Shown here piece by piece: positions 22,001 through 32,243 of a DNA stretch of 64,000 nucleotides. The notes under the pieces were generated by a model. That model had not been told where the DNA came from and searched no databases. It was given only the letters and a program-made list of their open reading frames with translations. Source of the stretch: Dryomyza anilis (lineage: Eukaryota > Arthropoda > Insecta > Diptera > Dryomyzidae); contig OX638130.1 of the NCBI GenBank assembly GCA_951804985.1, positions 106,714,040 through 106,778,039 of the forward strand, in the 5' to 3' direction. The position numbers were made by a program, and so were the translations under genes. How positions within the stretch are numbered: position 1 is the stretch's first letter; every line of letters begins with the position of its first letter.

Positions 22001-23754
22001 ATTTATAAATATGTTAAGTAAAGTCTTCAAAAACTTAAAAAGAGTCTCGTGTTCATGTTTATTTCCATATTTTAACAAGTGTTAAGCACATTTTAATTAT
22101 ATTTTGATGCAAGCTTTTCAAAAAGAAAAGAATTTTTAAAATCGTTTCATTTTGGATTTGTGATATTATTTGAAAAAAGTGTCACCTTTGTTGATTTTTA
22201 ACTCTATAATCATACAAGATGCAATTTTCAATTTCAGCACTTAAATTCTCTTAAGAAATCTCTATAAAATACTTTTTAAATGTAAAAAATCGGTTCAGTG
22301 ATTCCGAAATTAATGAATTTCGACACTTTTTAGAGCGTTTGTGCCCATCGTGCGTCTTATTAAAGTGGCCGGTTAGTTTTATTTAAAAAATGACAGAACT
22401 AGGGCAGTTGAAATAATTACCCCGTAGGCCTGTATTTGGCAATGAAAATCGCTGCATTACAAAATATGGAAACCCTAAATTCGTGACCGATTATTAATAT
22501 TGTCTTTCTCTATATTCTTTTTTTTTTATATATACCCAGCTCATTTATTCAGTCTGCACTTTGCTGCTCTCGTTGAGCTCCAAGCATGAAACCACTGCCA
22601 AACTGCACGACGACACCGCGCACAGCTTCCACAAGCTCTACTCCGAGGACTATTTCAGCGACGACGAAACCATGAGCATGTTGAGTCAGCAGCTGAACAG
22701 CAGCGCTGTCTCCATGCGCAGCGCCGGCTCCTCCTGTTCGCCGCGTTCCACCAACACCGCTGCTGCCACCACCACAGCACATTACGCTGAGCTACACAAG
22801 TCGCCATCGCTACGTTCATTGAATTTGCCGCGTAATACACAGCTCTCGCCAAATTCAAGTTTTCGCTCTTTTTGTCTCGACGACAATCAGTCGCTGCTGC
22901 GTTCACCACACTATGCCGCCTCACTATGCAACTTTCCGACGAGCGTGCCGCCGCCGCCCATGGTACGTTCACCGCTATTTGCCTCCAGTCAAGAGTTGAG
23001 TTGCGGTGGCGGCATCAGCATTAATGACACCCTAACCAATGGTAGCTTTTTGCCGCCTTTGTCGCAGCCGCAACGCAAGAGCGATGAGTCACTTTGGCGT
23101 GGCAGCAGCAGCTACAACAATCAACCGCCGCAGCACGCGTTCTCAACTGCCTACTCTGCCTCCAACAATGCTGTGCATCAACAGCGCGCACACAGTTTAA
23201 TAACGCCTTCACGTTTTAGCAACGACTGTCTGGCGAGCAATGCTTCGGCCGCGTCTTGGCTGTCGGGCGGTTACTTTAATCAGCGCCATCCGTTGACAAA
23301 TCAACAGCACCAGCAGCAGTTGTTGCTGCAACAGCAACCGCGCAACGGCATGAGCGTCATTGCGGAGAGTTTGTCGCGCGCCTCCTCGCACTCGTCCGGT
23401 TTTGAGTCACAGCACGAACGTCCGTGTGCCTCGCGCGAAAATTCCTATGGCCCGGAGCCGCTCGATGTGTTGCAGCGCACGATTTGTGTAGACGATGCAC
23501 GCGGCTTTCTGCCTATCGATGGCAGCTGCTACTCACCGCGTGCTTCGTTGCTCTCACAGCCGCTGACTGTGAACTGCGCCACCACTGCAGCGCCGCAGCA
23601 ACATGATTTGTGGCCACGCGCGCCTGTTATGCGTGAAAACGGCTTCGGCGCCGCGCGCGACTCCTTCAACTTGCGTCAAATCAACGCGGAGCTGCCGTCC
23701 ATCAGACGTGGCGATTTGCTCAAGAAATGGAAGCAGAGCCAGGCTTCGACTTAG
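19002..23754 (+). CDS. TMEM201: TMEM201/NET5/Samp1-like inner nuclear membrane protein
   Basis: There are four exons: 19002-19105, 19293-19643, 21220-21886 and 22540-23754, with GT-AG introns and phases that join cleanly to 778 aa. An N-terminal membrane segment (about 10-33) is followed by the Ima1 N-terminal domain. Its Cys pairs are C44/C47 (N-C-W-F-C-N), C63/C66 (W-T-C-P-H-C-E-Q-Y-N-G-F), C119/C122 and C162/C165, the expected zinc-type ligands. Further membrane segments lie at about 219-238, 255-273, 285-303, 307-330, 342-357 and 372-387. The tail (388-778) is Ser/Gln-rich and disordered. In other animals this family sits in the inner nuclear membrane and links to the LINC complex and centrosome/spindle. 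Introns 2 and 3 contain repeats. Identification is strong from the Cys motifs and overall layout, and exact exon boundaries are good. Confidence 0.9.
19768..19870 (+). other. Possible alternative terminal exon of the TMEM201-like gene
   Basis: After CCTTAG a frame continues in phase with exon 2 for 33 codons (including N-N-A-F-L-P-A-A-Q-R-G-L) and ends at TAG. Its base composition looks coding against the AT-rich intron. Use would give a short protein of about 185 aa, cut before the membrane segments that follow the Ima1 domain. The acceptor is weak and no good AATAAA follows. Confidence 0.25.
20110..20320. mobile_element. CGGTTT/AAACCG-type repeat fragment in intron 2
   Basis: It contains GACGGTTATCGATATTG, AATCGAAACCGTC and AATCAAACCGTTATTCG, as in the elements near the peptide genes. 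It is shortened and has no coding capacity. Confidence 0.4.
20517..20875. repeat. Two-unit tandem duplication of about 180 bp in intron 2
   Basis: The phrase ACTAATTTTAATATAC recurs at about 20528 and 20698. Each is followed by matching text through GTATTTAGAATCTAATG and a TTATGGTTATACAGAA-type end. Confidence 0.6.
22005..22380. mobile_element. Dispersed repeat in intron 3 (second copy of the 7.7-kb repeat)
   Basis: It starts with TAAGTAAAGTCTTCAAAAAC and ends near GAGCGTTTGTGCCC...AGTGGCC, in parallel with 7650-7985. It is diverged and non-coding. Confidence 0.45.
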
Positions 23755-23941
23755 GCCTACGCCTCTAGACAGTTGACGTCTTGAAACTACTACTACCTCC
23801 TCATACTTGTAAATAAGTTATATAGTTTAGTTAGTTTTTTTTTTATAATGACAGAATTTGCTAACTATTCTTTCAAACCACTCTAGTGTTAAGCTGTTAA
23901 AATCTAACTAAACAAAACTAAAAAAAAAACGTTTTTATTAA

Positions 23942-24003
23942 AATAAACTATAATAAGTAAGTGATCTATTTAAACGCAAAGTTATTCTTTGTATTTCAAT
24001 AAA
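23942..24003 (+). terminator. Polyadenylation signals of the TMEM201-like gene
   Basis: AATAAA occurs at 23942 and again at 23998. The second is followed within 10 bp by a GTTGTGTTTT stretch, so it is the better candidate. The 3'UTR would be about 250 bp. Confidence 0.6.
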
Positions 24004-24009
24004 AAAAAA

Positions 24010-24567
24010 GTTGTGTTTTTACTTTTACCTAATGTTTTGTTCGTGTTTGTTGTCATCGTTTGTACTGAAGTAGTTAGAAAAAGAGAAGTTTATGAAATTA
24101 ATCACTGCCGCTATTTAAAAAAAAGAACTACATAAATTTAGCACATTTTTTAAAAATAGTTGTAAGTTTATTATTATCTCAAATAAAAATATTTAAATTT
24201 TTTAATGAATCACAAATGGTTTTTCATTTATTTGTGATTTTAAATGGTGGGTGATAGAACTGAAATTCGTAACTGTTCAAAGAAATAACACTGCAAAAGT
24301 GTTTTTTGATATATTGGCTCTAGTTTTTGAGATATAGCACATTTTTCAATTTCCCATTATTTTGGTCTTTTATTAATTTTAAAATTCCAAAAAAAAAAAA
24401 ATAATGTAATCTACGTTTTATTGCAGAAAACCTTGTATGAGTATTTATTACTTTTTAACTAAGAGTCTTAATTTATTTTCTTAAATGAAGTTTTAAAGAA
24501 GACAAAGTAATTAAGTATTTTATTAGTATTATTTTTTTTTGAAAAATTTTAAAATTTTTCGGCTTAT
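24010..24567. other. Gene-free spacer
   Basis: The sequence is AT-rich. 24240-24370 contains phrases (AGTTTTTGAGATATAGC, CCATTATTTTGGTC) that recur inverted near 25570-25640, so it may be the flank of an older element. No gene is seen. Confidence 0.4.
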
Positions 24568-25447
24568 GGTTTTTCAACAGTAGAGCGACAGGAACAGCAA
24601 ACAACGCCATATTTCTTGCCGCTCTTTTGACATTTCTCTTCAGTAAGGTCTGCCATTTCATGATGGAAAGATATACGAACCGAAATTATTAAAATTTACT
24701 ACCGAAATTCGATAGTAAAAATTCGATAAATCATCTTTAGCGATGAGGCTCATTTCTGGCTGAATGGCTTCGTCAATAAACAAAATATGCATTATTGGTC
24801 AGACAGCAATCCACACGTACTCCATGAGTCATCATTGCATCCCGAAATAATTACGGTTTGGTGCGGTTTAATGGCCGGCGGCGTCATTGGGCCGTTCTTC
24901 TTCCGTGATGATCAAGACCGGCACGTTACTGTGAATGGGAATCGCTACCTTTCAATGATAACCGAATATTTTTGGCAGCAATTGAATGATATGGACTCGG
25001 AGGACATGTGGTTCTAACAGGACGGCGCCACAAGCCACACAGCGAATGCCACAATCAATTTATTGGAAACCAAGTTTGGAGAACGTGTTATCTCATGAAA
25101 TGGTCCAGTCGATTGGCCGCCTCGGTCGTCGATTTGACGCCGTTTAGACTATTTCCTGTGGGGCTACGTCAAGTCTATGGTCTATGCCAATAAGCCAGCG
25201 ACGATTGATGAACTTCGTACGAATATCGAACGTGAAATTGCAGCAGTATCGGCCGATTTATGCTTGAAAACCGTCGAAAATTGGGTTCAGCGTCTGGACT
25301 TCTGCAAGCGTGCCCGTGGTGGCCATGCAAAAGAAATCGAGTTCCATACATAATGGAATCGAACGTACTTTTACAGGAATAAAGAATTTCATTGATATCC
25401 AAAACCGTTTTTGTTTTATTTGTAGCGGCTCTTATTGAAAAACCCTT
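24568..25447 (+). pseudogene. Broken mariner-type transposon with degenerate transposase
   Basis: The right end TTGAAAAACCCTT|TA is typical of this family, and the left end is a degenerate GGTTTTTCAA. The transposase start survives at 24663 (M-E-R-Y-T), then a large internal deletion joins it to the catalytic part. F-S-D-E-A-H-F-W-L-N is at about 24736, and H-P-E-I-I-T-V-W-C-G-L follows. The D-M-W-F stretch is followed by a stop (25015) and then Q-D-G-A-T-S-H-T. A second stop lies after V-I-S, with a frame change near D-L-T-P. The remaining frame runs to K-E-I-E-F-H-T at about 25350. It cannot encode an active enzyme. Confidence 0.85.
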
Positions 25448-25990
25448 TATATTTGTTTCTCTCAGAAAAACTTTTCACCCAAAGAAGCAAAATTTTGTAT
25501 TGTAGCGGAAGGGTTTCTGCGTCTAATATCGAAAAGATGATTTCATTATTTTCTTTTGTTGGAATTTTAAAAATAAAAGTAGACCAAAATAATGGGAAAT
25601 TAAAAAAAAAATGGCTATATCTCAAAAACTGGAGGCAATTTGACAAAACTAATCCCATTTTCGGAATAAGTGTCACAAATGTATCCAATATTTGCTGCAG
25701 CTTTTCCTACGCCAAAATGAGTGCACAGTACAGTGTAATAAGTCAAAATGTTTTGTTTCGAAACATAAAAAAGCTGATCAAAGAAAACAGAAAACATGCC
25801 CCGAATACCGACCCGAAAACACGATGACAACCCAATAAAACGTTTAAAGAACCATGATTTACGAATATGCAATTGGAACGACTGAGCCCTTTATAGGGAA
25901 GGTGCGACTATTCAACTGGTTGATGTCCGCGAACTGGTGATGTCCTGGTTGATGTCCTCAATATGTTGGTGTCAGACAATATTTAAATTT
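25448..25990. other. Spacer with an unassigned 130-codon open frame
   Basis: An open frame at 25435-25827 runs across the transposon edge and has no recognisable domain. Its composition follows the local AT-rich repeat (AAAATGGCTATATCTCAAAA) that also occurs at 3.1 kb. I judge it non-coding. Confidence 0.4.
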
Positions 25991-25999
25991 ACTTGCTTA

Positions 26000-28900
26000 T
26001 TTCAGTAAAATAAAATGAAATCTACTATAACCAACGTTTTATTTGGTAAATTACAAATTAATACGCTCAGATCAAAATTTGGTTTATGTGAGATTTTTCA
26101 TTAGAACGTAAGAACGAAAACTTGTCTTTTCTCGACGTTCATAGAGTCATAAGTGTTTTTCAAAGAGGTCCACTTGTGGTTAATTTCTTTTGTGAAATTG
26201 TCGAACAGTATATATGAAGGAATGCTTGCCATTTTTCGACCTACATAGAGGTGAGCATCGCATTTTTTGTTAGGGTCAAAGAGGTCTCGTTGTAGTTTTT
26301 TGCATTTATCTCGACTATTTTAAATTTTAGAATAAAAATTGTAAATGATTATTTGAAGCTTTTTTAATTCCCAACAATAAATGTTAAACACTTTTTTCTT
26401 GTATCGCCAACAGTATTTGAAATACAACGCATCAAATGTTTATTGGCGTGTTTTTTGCTACAAAAACAACAAAAAAATTAGATTTTTTTGTAATTTTGTA
26501 TTGTTTTTGTAAGTATCTTTAAAATGATATATAATACTTAACGATTCGACAATTTTTTAATTTTTTCGGTTTTTTCAGTAAAATAAAATCAAGTGTATAA
26601 CCCACGTTTTATTTAATAAATTGCGAAAAAATGAATTCGCTCAGATTACAATTTTGTTTATATGGAATTGTTCAACGGGATATAAAAATTAACGTTGACA
26701 TTTTTCGATCTCCATAGCGGTCAGCAACATCGTTTTTGATGGGGTCAAAGAGGTCAACTTGTGGTTTTTTGCATTTATCTCAGTTATTTTAAATTTTAGA
26801 ATAAAAACTGTAAAATAATTATTTGAAGATTTTTTAATTCCCTACAATAAATGTTAAGTACTTTTTTTGTGTAGCATCAACAGTTTTTGAGATACAGCGC
26901 ATCAAATGTTTACTGCCGTGTTTTTTGTTATAAAAACAACAAAATATATATATATATATTTTTTGTAATTTTGTATTATTTTTTTGAATACCTTTAAAAT
27001 GATATATAATACATTTGGATCCAACAATTTTTTAATTTTTTCGCTTTTTTCAGCCCACGTTTTATTTAAAAAATTGCGAAAAAATAAATACTCTCAGATC
27101 AAAATTTGGTGTATGAGAAATTGTTCATCAAGATATAAGAAGTAAAACTTGCCATTTTTCGACCTCCATAGAGGTCAATATCACTATTTTTGATGAGGTC
27201 AAAGAGGTCAACATGTAGTTTTTTGCATTTATCTCGGTTGTTTTAAATTTTAGAAAAAAAATAGTAAAATGATTATTTGAAGCTTTTTTAATTCCCTACA
27301 ATAAATGTTAAATGCTTTTTTCTTGTATCGCCAACAGTTTTTGAGATACAGCGCCTCAAATGTTTAAGGAATGTTTTTTGCTACAAAAACAACAAAAAAA
27401 TTAGATTTTTTTGTAATTTGGTATTATTTTTTTAAATACCTTTAAAATGACATACAATTTATTGGGATCAGACAAACTTTAATTTTTTTGCTTTTTTCAG
27501 TAAAATAAAATCAAGTGTATAACCCACGTTTTATTTAATTTTTTCGAGAAAAATTAATTCGCTCAGATCAAAATTTGGTGTATGAGAAATTGTGCATCAA
27601 CATATAAGAAGTAAATCTTGACATTTTTCGATCTCCATTGAGGTCAATATCTCTATGTTTGATGAGGTCAAAGAGGTCAACATGTAGTTTTTTGCATTTA
27701 TCTCGGTTGTTTTAAATTTTAGGAAAAAAATAGTAAAATGATTATTTGAAGCTTTTTTAATTCCCTACAATAGATGTTAAATACTTTTTTCTTGTATCGG
27801 CAGCAGTTTTTGAGATACAGCGCATCAAATGTTTAAGGAGTGTTTTTTGCTACAAAAACAACAAAAAATTTATATTTTTTTACAATTTTGTATTATTTTT
27901 TTAATTACCTTTAAAATGATATATAATACATTGGGATCCAACCATTTTTTAATTTTTTCGCTTTTTTCAACCCACGTTTTTTTTCAAAAATTGCGAAAAA
28001 ATAAATTCGCTCAAATCAAAATTTTGGGTATGAGAAATTGTTGATCAACATATAAGAAGTAAATCTTACCATTTTTCGACCTCCATAGAGGTCAATATCA
28101 CTCTTTTTGATGGGGTCAAAGAGGTCAACTTGTAGTTTTATGCATTTATCTCGCTTATTTTAAATTTTAGAAAAAAAATAGTTAAATGATTATTTGAAGC
28201 TTTTTTAATTCCCTACATTAAATGTTAAATACTTTTTTCTTGTATCGTCAACAGTTTTTGAGATACTGCGCCTCAAATGTTTAAGGCGTGTTTTTTGCTA
28301 CGAAAACAACAAAAAAATTAGATTTTTTTAAATTTTTGTATTATTTTTTTAAATACCTTTAAAATGATATACAATTTATTAGGATCGGACAATTTTAAAA
28401 TTTTTTCGCTTTTTTCAGCCCACGTTTTATTTAAAAAATTGCGAAAAAATAAATACTCTCAGATCAAAATTTGGTGTATGAGAAATTGTTCATCAAGATA
28501 TAAGAAGTAAAACTTGCCATTTTTCGACCTCCATAGAGGTCAATATCACTATTTTTGATGAGGTCAAAGAGGTCAACATGTAGTTTTTTGCATTTATCTC
28601 GGTTGTTTTAAATTTTAGAATAAAAATAGTAAAATTACTATTTAAAGCTTTTTTAATTTCCTACAATAAATGTTAAATACTTTTTTCTTATATCGCCAAC
28701 AGTTTTTGAGATACAGCGCATCAAATGTTTACGGCATGTTTTTTTACTACAAAAACAACAAAAATTTTATTTTTTTTGTAATTTTATATTATTTTTTGAA
28801 ATACCTTCAAACTGATATATAACTCTTTGTGATCGGACAATTTTTAAAATTTTTCGCTTTTTTCAGTAAAATAAAATCAGTAAAATCTTATAACCCACGT

Positions 28901-29110
28901 TTTATTTAATAAATTGTGAAAAATTGAAATCAATCAGATCAAAATTTGGTGTATGAGAAATTGTTCAACAGGATATAAGAGTAAAGCTTGCCATTTTTCG
29001 ATCTTCATTGAGGTCAACATCAATGTTTTTGATGGGGTCAAAGAGGTCAACTTTTAGTTTTTTGCATTTATCTTCAGTATTTTAAATTTTAAAATAAAAA
29101 TAGTAAAATT
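26000..29110. repeat. Tandem array of a 450-570 bp repeat, seven units
   Basis: The landmark CCCACGTTTTATTT (first unit CCAACG) occurs at about 26031, 26601, 27054, 27523, 27971, 28419 and 28893. Each unit contains CCATTTTTCGACCTCCATAG, GGTCAAAGAGGTC, TTTTTTGCATTTATCTCG and TTTTTGAGATACAGCGC in the same order. Units 3 and 6 (27054 and 28419) are nearly identical and are three units apart, which suggests a higher-order period of about 1365 bp. It is a local satellite-like array with no coding. Confidence 0.85.
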
Positions 29111-29119
29111 AAATAATAA

Positions 29120-29670
29120 ATTAATAAATAAATAAATAAATAAATAAAAATATATATCATGTCATTCTGTTAAAAAAGTACTCATTTAACATATTCAAAA
29201 AATGGACTTACCTCTTCACCGATTTCTCCCTCTTAATTTTTCTCATCACCGGTTAGTTCTTAGCATGAACGTGTCCAAATTTCATGCAAATCGATCAATC
29301 CGTTTAGTTTTTATAAATAAATATATCCAGTCATTCAGTTAGAAAAGTACTCATATAAACTATTAAATAATGGGCGTGTCTCTACACCAATTTCGCCCCC
29401 TTTATTTTTCCCATTATCGTTCAGTTCTTAGCAACAAGTGTTCCAAATCTCATGTAAATCGCTCCAGCCGTTTAGTTTTTATAAATAAATAAATAAATAT
29501 ATCCTGTGATTCAATTAAAAAGTACTCATATAAAATATTGAAATAGTGGGCGTGTCTCTACACTGATTTCGCCCCCTTTATTTTTCCTGTGACCGTTCAG
29601 TTCTTAGCATTAGGTGTTCCAAATCTCATGTAAATCGGTCGATCCGTTTAGTTTTTATAAATAAATATAT
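29120..29670. repeat. Three tandem 165-185 bp units ending in ATAAATAAATA
   Basis: Each unit has AAAAAGTACTCATNTAA, a GTGGGCGTGTCTCTACAC-type middle (in two of three), CCGTTCAGTTCTTAGCA and CCGTTTAGTTTTTATAAATA. The closing ATAA microsatellite joins one unit to the next, as in serially inserted or slipped 3' ends of a short retroelement. There is no open frame. Confidence 0.65.
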
Positions 29671-30500
29671 TAAACGATCGAAAAAAAATCTCTCTTGCCA
29701 TTATTTTTTTTTTTTTTGAAAAAATCACCAAAGTTGCTGAAATCGTCATTTTCTGAAATACCAGGCGCCCAGAATGTTCAGCAGGTAGCTGCGCAAAAAA
29801 AAATGGCTGCTGCTCGGATAAAAACATTGCATACTTCCAGGGCGTGATTTTTAATTGCCATCGATTTGCAAAAACCATTGCATACTTTTTGAGGCAAATA
29901 TTTTGAATTGTTTCATTTTACATTTTCGTTAATAACTTCTAAACGCATTAACCGTTTTTCATGAAATTTTCGGATTATTTAAAAAAAAACTATGATATAT
30001 TTAAAAATAATATCAGCTCGTTATTTTTGTCCGGCGTGAGGGGGGGTACTCCTGCTTAATTGTCTATAGAGTCTAAAGTAGAAACTGTTGGCAAGAGTTA
30101 TACTCTGTGTAATCTACAGGCCGAAGTTGTTGCTCGTGTAAATGTTGAATCCAACATAGACGAAATCCTTTACAATGTCCTGAACCTGAAGGTGTTAAAA
30201 TTCACTCTTTGTTGCTCGTTGACACAATGTACTTCGTCTTGTGCTCGTCTACCTCTGGATCCAATCGAGGCGACTCCTGCTTCAATTTAAGTAGGGTAAA
30301 TTTTATTTCTCGAAAGGTTTGTGCATTTATTTTTGAAAAATTTTATAATTTGTAATTGTAAAACTCAAAACTAAAATCCTTTAAAAATGTTTTTAATGAA
30401 AATATTAAAAATGCTTTGTTTAAAAACCGCTCAAAATCCACATTTAACATATAGAAATAAAACCAAATTATTTTGTGTTTGTTTAAAAAGTCGAAATATG
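29671..30500. other. Unassigned stretch, possible old element fragments
   Basis: 30060-30290 is less AT-rich and stays open on the plus strand for 76 codons, but I recognise nothing in it and it has no ATG at its start. 29680-29880 has an open minus frame with no domain. Both could be retroelement debris. Confidence 0.3.
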
Positions 30501-32243
30501 TTCGCTTAGTTTTTTTTTTATTCAAGTTCAATTAAAACTCTACGCCAACATACAATAAAAATATATATTTATGCAACACGTTTAAAAACGGACAACATTT
30601 AAAATGCTGCGGCTGTGTCTTATAAAACGTTTGCGCTTACGCTTATTAAATACAAAAAAAACCCATTTTAACGAAAAAAAAAACTACATTTTTTAAAACT
30701 TATGAATGACAAAAAATAACAAATACTATGCGTTTTTTTTCACTGTATTTAAATTGAAATTAAACGAATTCAATACAAATAATTTGTATGAATTTCAAAT
30801 GGTTTTTTTTTCTCATAACATTTCTTATGTTCTTTTGTAACTAGTTTTTGTTTTTTTTTTGTTTTTTTATTTTCTTTTAATTTTTATTAATATTTATTAC
30901 TGTTTATTATTTGCTTATATAAAAAAATATATAATTCATATTTTTATCTATATATATCTTTATGTATATATTATAGTTAATATGTATGTGTAATTGTAGT
31001 AGAAAAAAACAATAGAAATAAAAAAGACTTGCTCACTTTTAATGTTTAATAATACATTTTATATATGTGTTTTTCGTATGTTTGCTTTTTTTTGTTTTTG
31101 TTTTGTTTAATTTATAAAGAATTATTAATATTTAATAATAATAACATAATAAGTTTTTAAATATGTGAATGTAGTATTTGTTTTTGATTGGTGTTTAGGT
31201 TTAGTTTTTCGCGTTTTTTATTACTTTCTTTCATTAAATTAAATTAATTTTTGCAATAATTTTCATTATTTTTTTATAAGTTTTAATTCATTTTTGTTTA
31301 TCAATTTGTATTTTATTTAATGTTAAGTGTGGCAACGAAACGTCAAAATGTTGCAGTAAAACTAACAAGTTTAAGTATTTAATTTGCCAAATGTCTTAGT
31401 TGTTTTGTAAATTCTAAAATGCCATTCAAAAGTTCATAAAATTCACTTTCAGAAGCCACCAAAATTAACAAAATCGACTTGGAATATTTAAATTGAATAC
31501 GTTTTATACAAAACAATTTTAGTTTTGCTTTTAGTTTTAACTTTAAATTGTTGTTTAATGTTGAACGTTTCGCTGCTGCACTAAAACAAAAAATGAAAAA
31601 AAAACTAAGCATAAAAAACTTCACGTATATCTTAAAAATTATATTTATTTTTTATTATTGATTTTTATTTTATAGAAAATATATAATATAATTTAATAAT
31701 GGTTTTAAATTAATACAAAAAAAATATACGCATAAGTAAGAAGACGGAACGCGTTACCCCCAGAAAAGTGTGCAGTACGCAGTGCACAGCTACTGCAATT
31801 TTTTTCTTCATTCATTTTACCGCCAGCTCTGCCACTTCTACTCCTCCTACTTGTTCTTCTACTCCTCTTTGTTGGTGGCTGCGCTGCATCATGTGTTTTA
31901 TTTTTATATCGTTTTATTTGTTTTTTTTTGTTTGTTTTGTTTCGTTTGTTAAGTTCAAGGTTTTTTTTATTTTATTTTGTGTTTTTTTTTTTGTTAACAA
32001 AATTAAAGTTACATTAATTTACAATTTAATAATTACTAAATTATGAAATTTAGTGAAATGCAAAAATTATGATTTTTGTTGTTGGTGTTACTGTTTTTGT
32101 TGTGTTTGTTTTCTTTTATTTTTTAACAATTTAAATTGTTTTGCGACATTGACGAAGACAAAGTATTTATTTCCTGCTGTTGTTGGTTCTTTTTGTTTGT
32201 TGTTGTTGTTGCTGGTTAGTTTTTGTTGTAGTTGTTGTTGTAT
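30501..32243 (-). other. Moe: Probable 3'UTR and downstream region of Moe
   Basis: Downstream of the Moe stop the minus strand is A-rich with CAACAACAA-type runs (seen as TTGTTG on the plus strand), usual for long fly 3'UTRs. Several TTTATT (AATAAA on the minus strand) sites occur, so the end of the transcript cannot be fixed from sequence. Confidence 0.35.

Noticed and set aside
22655..23606. Several open frames on both strands within the last TMEM201-like exon
   Set aside because: They are alternative-frame readings of the Ser/Gln-rich tail-coding sequence.
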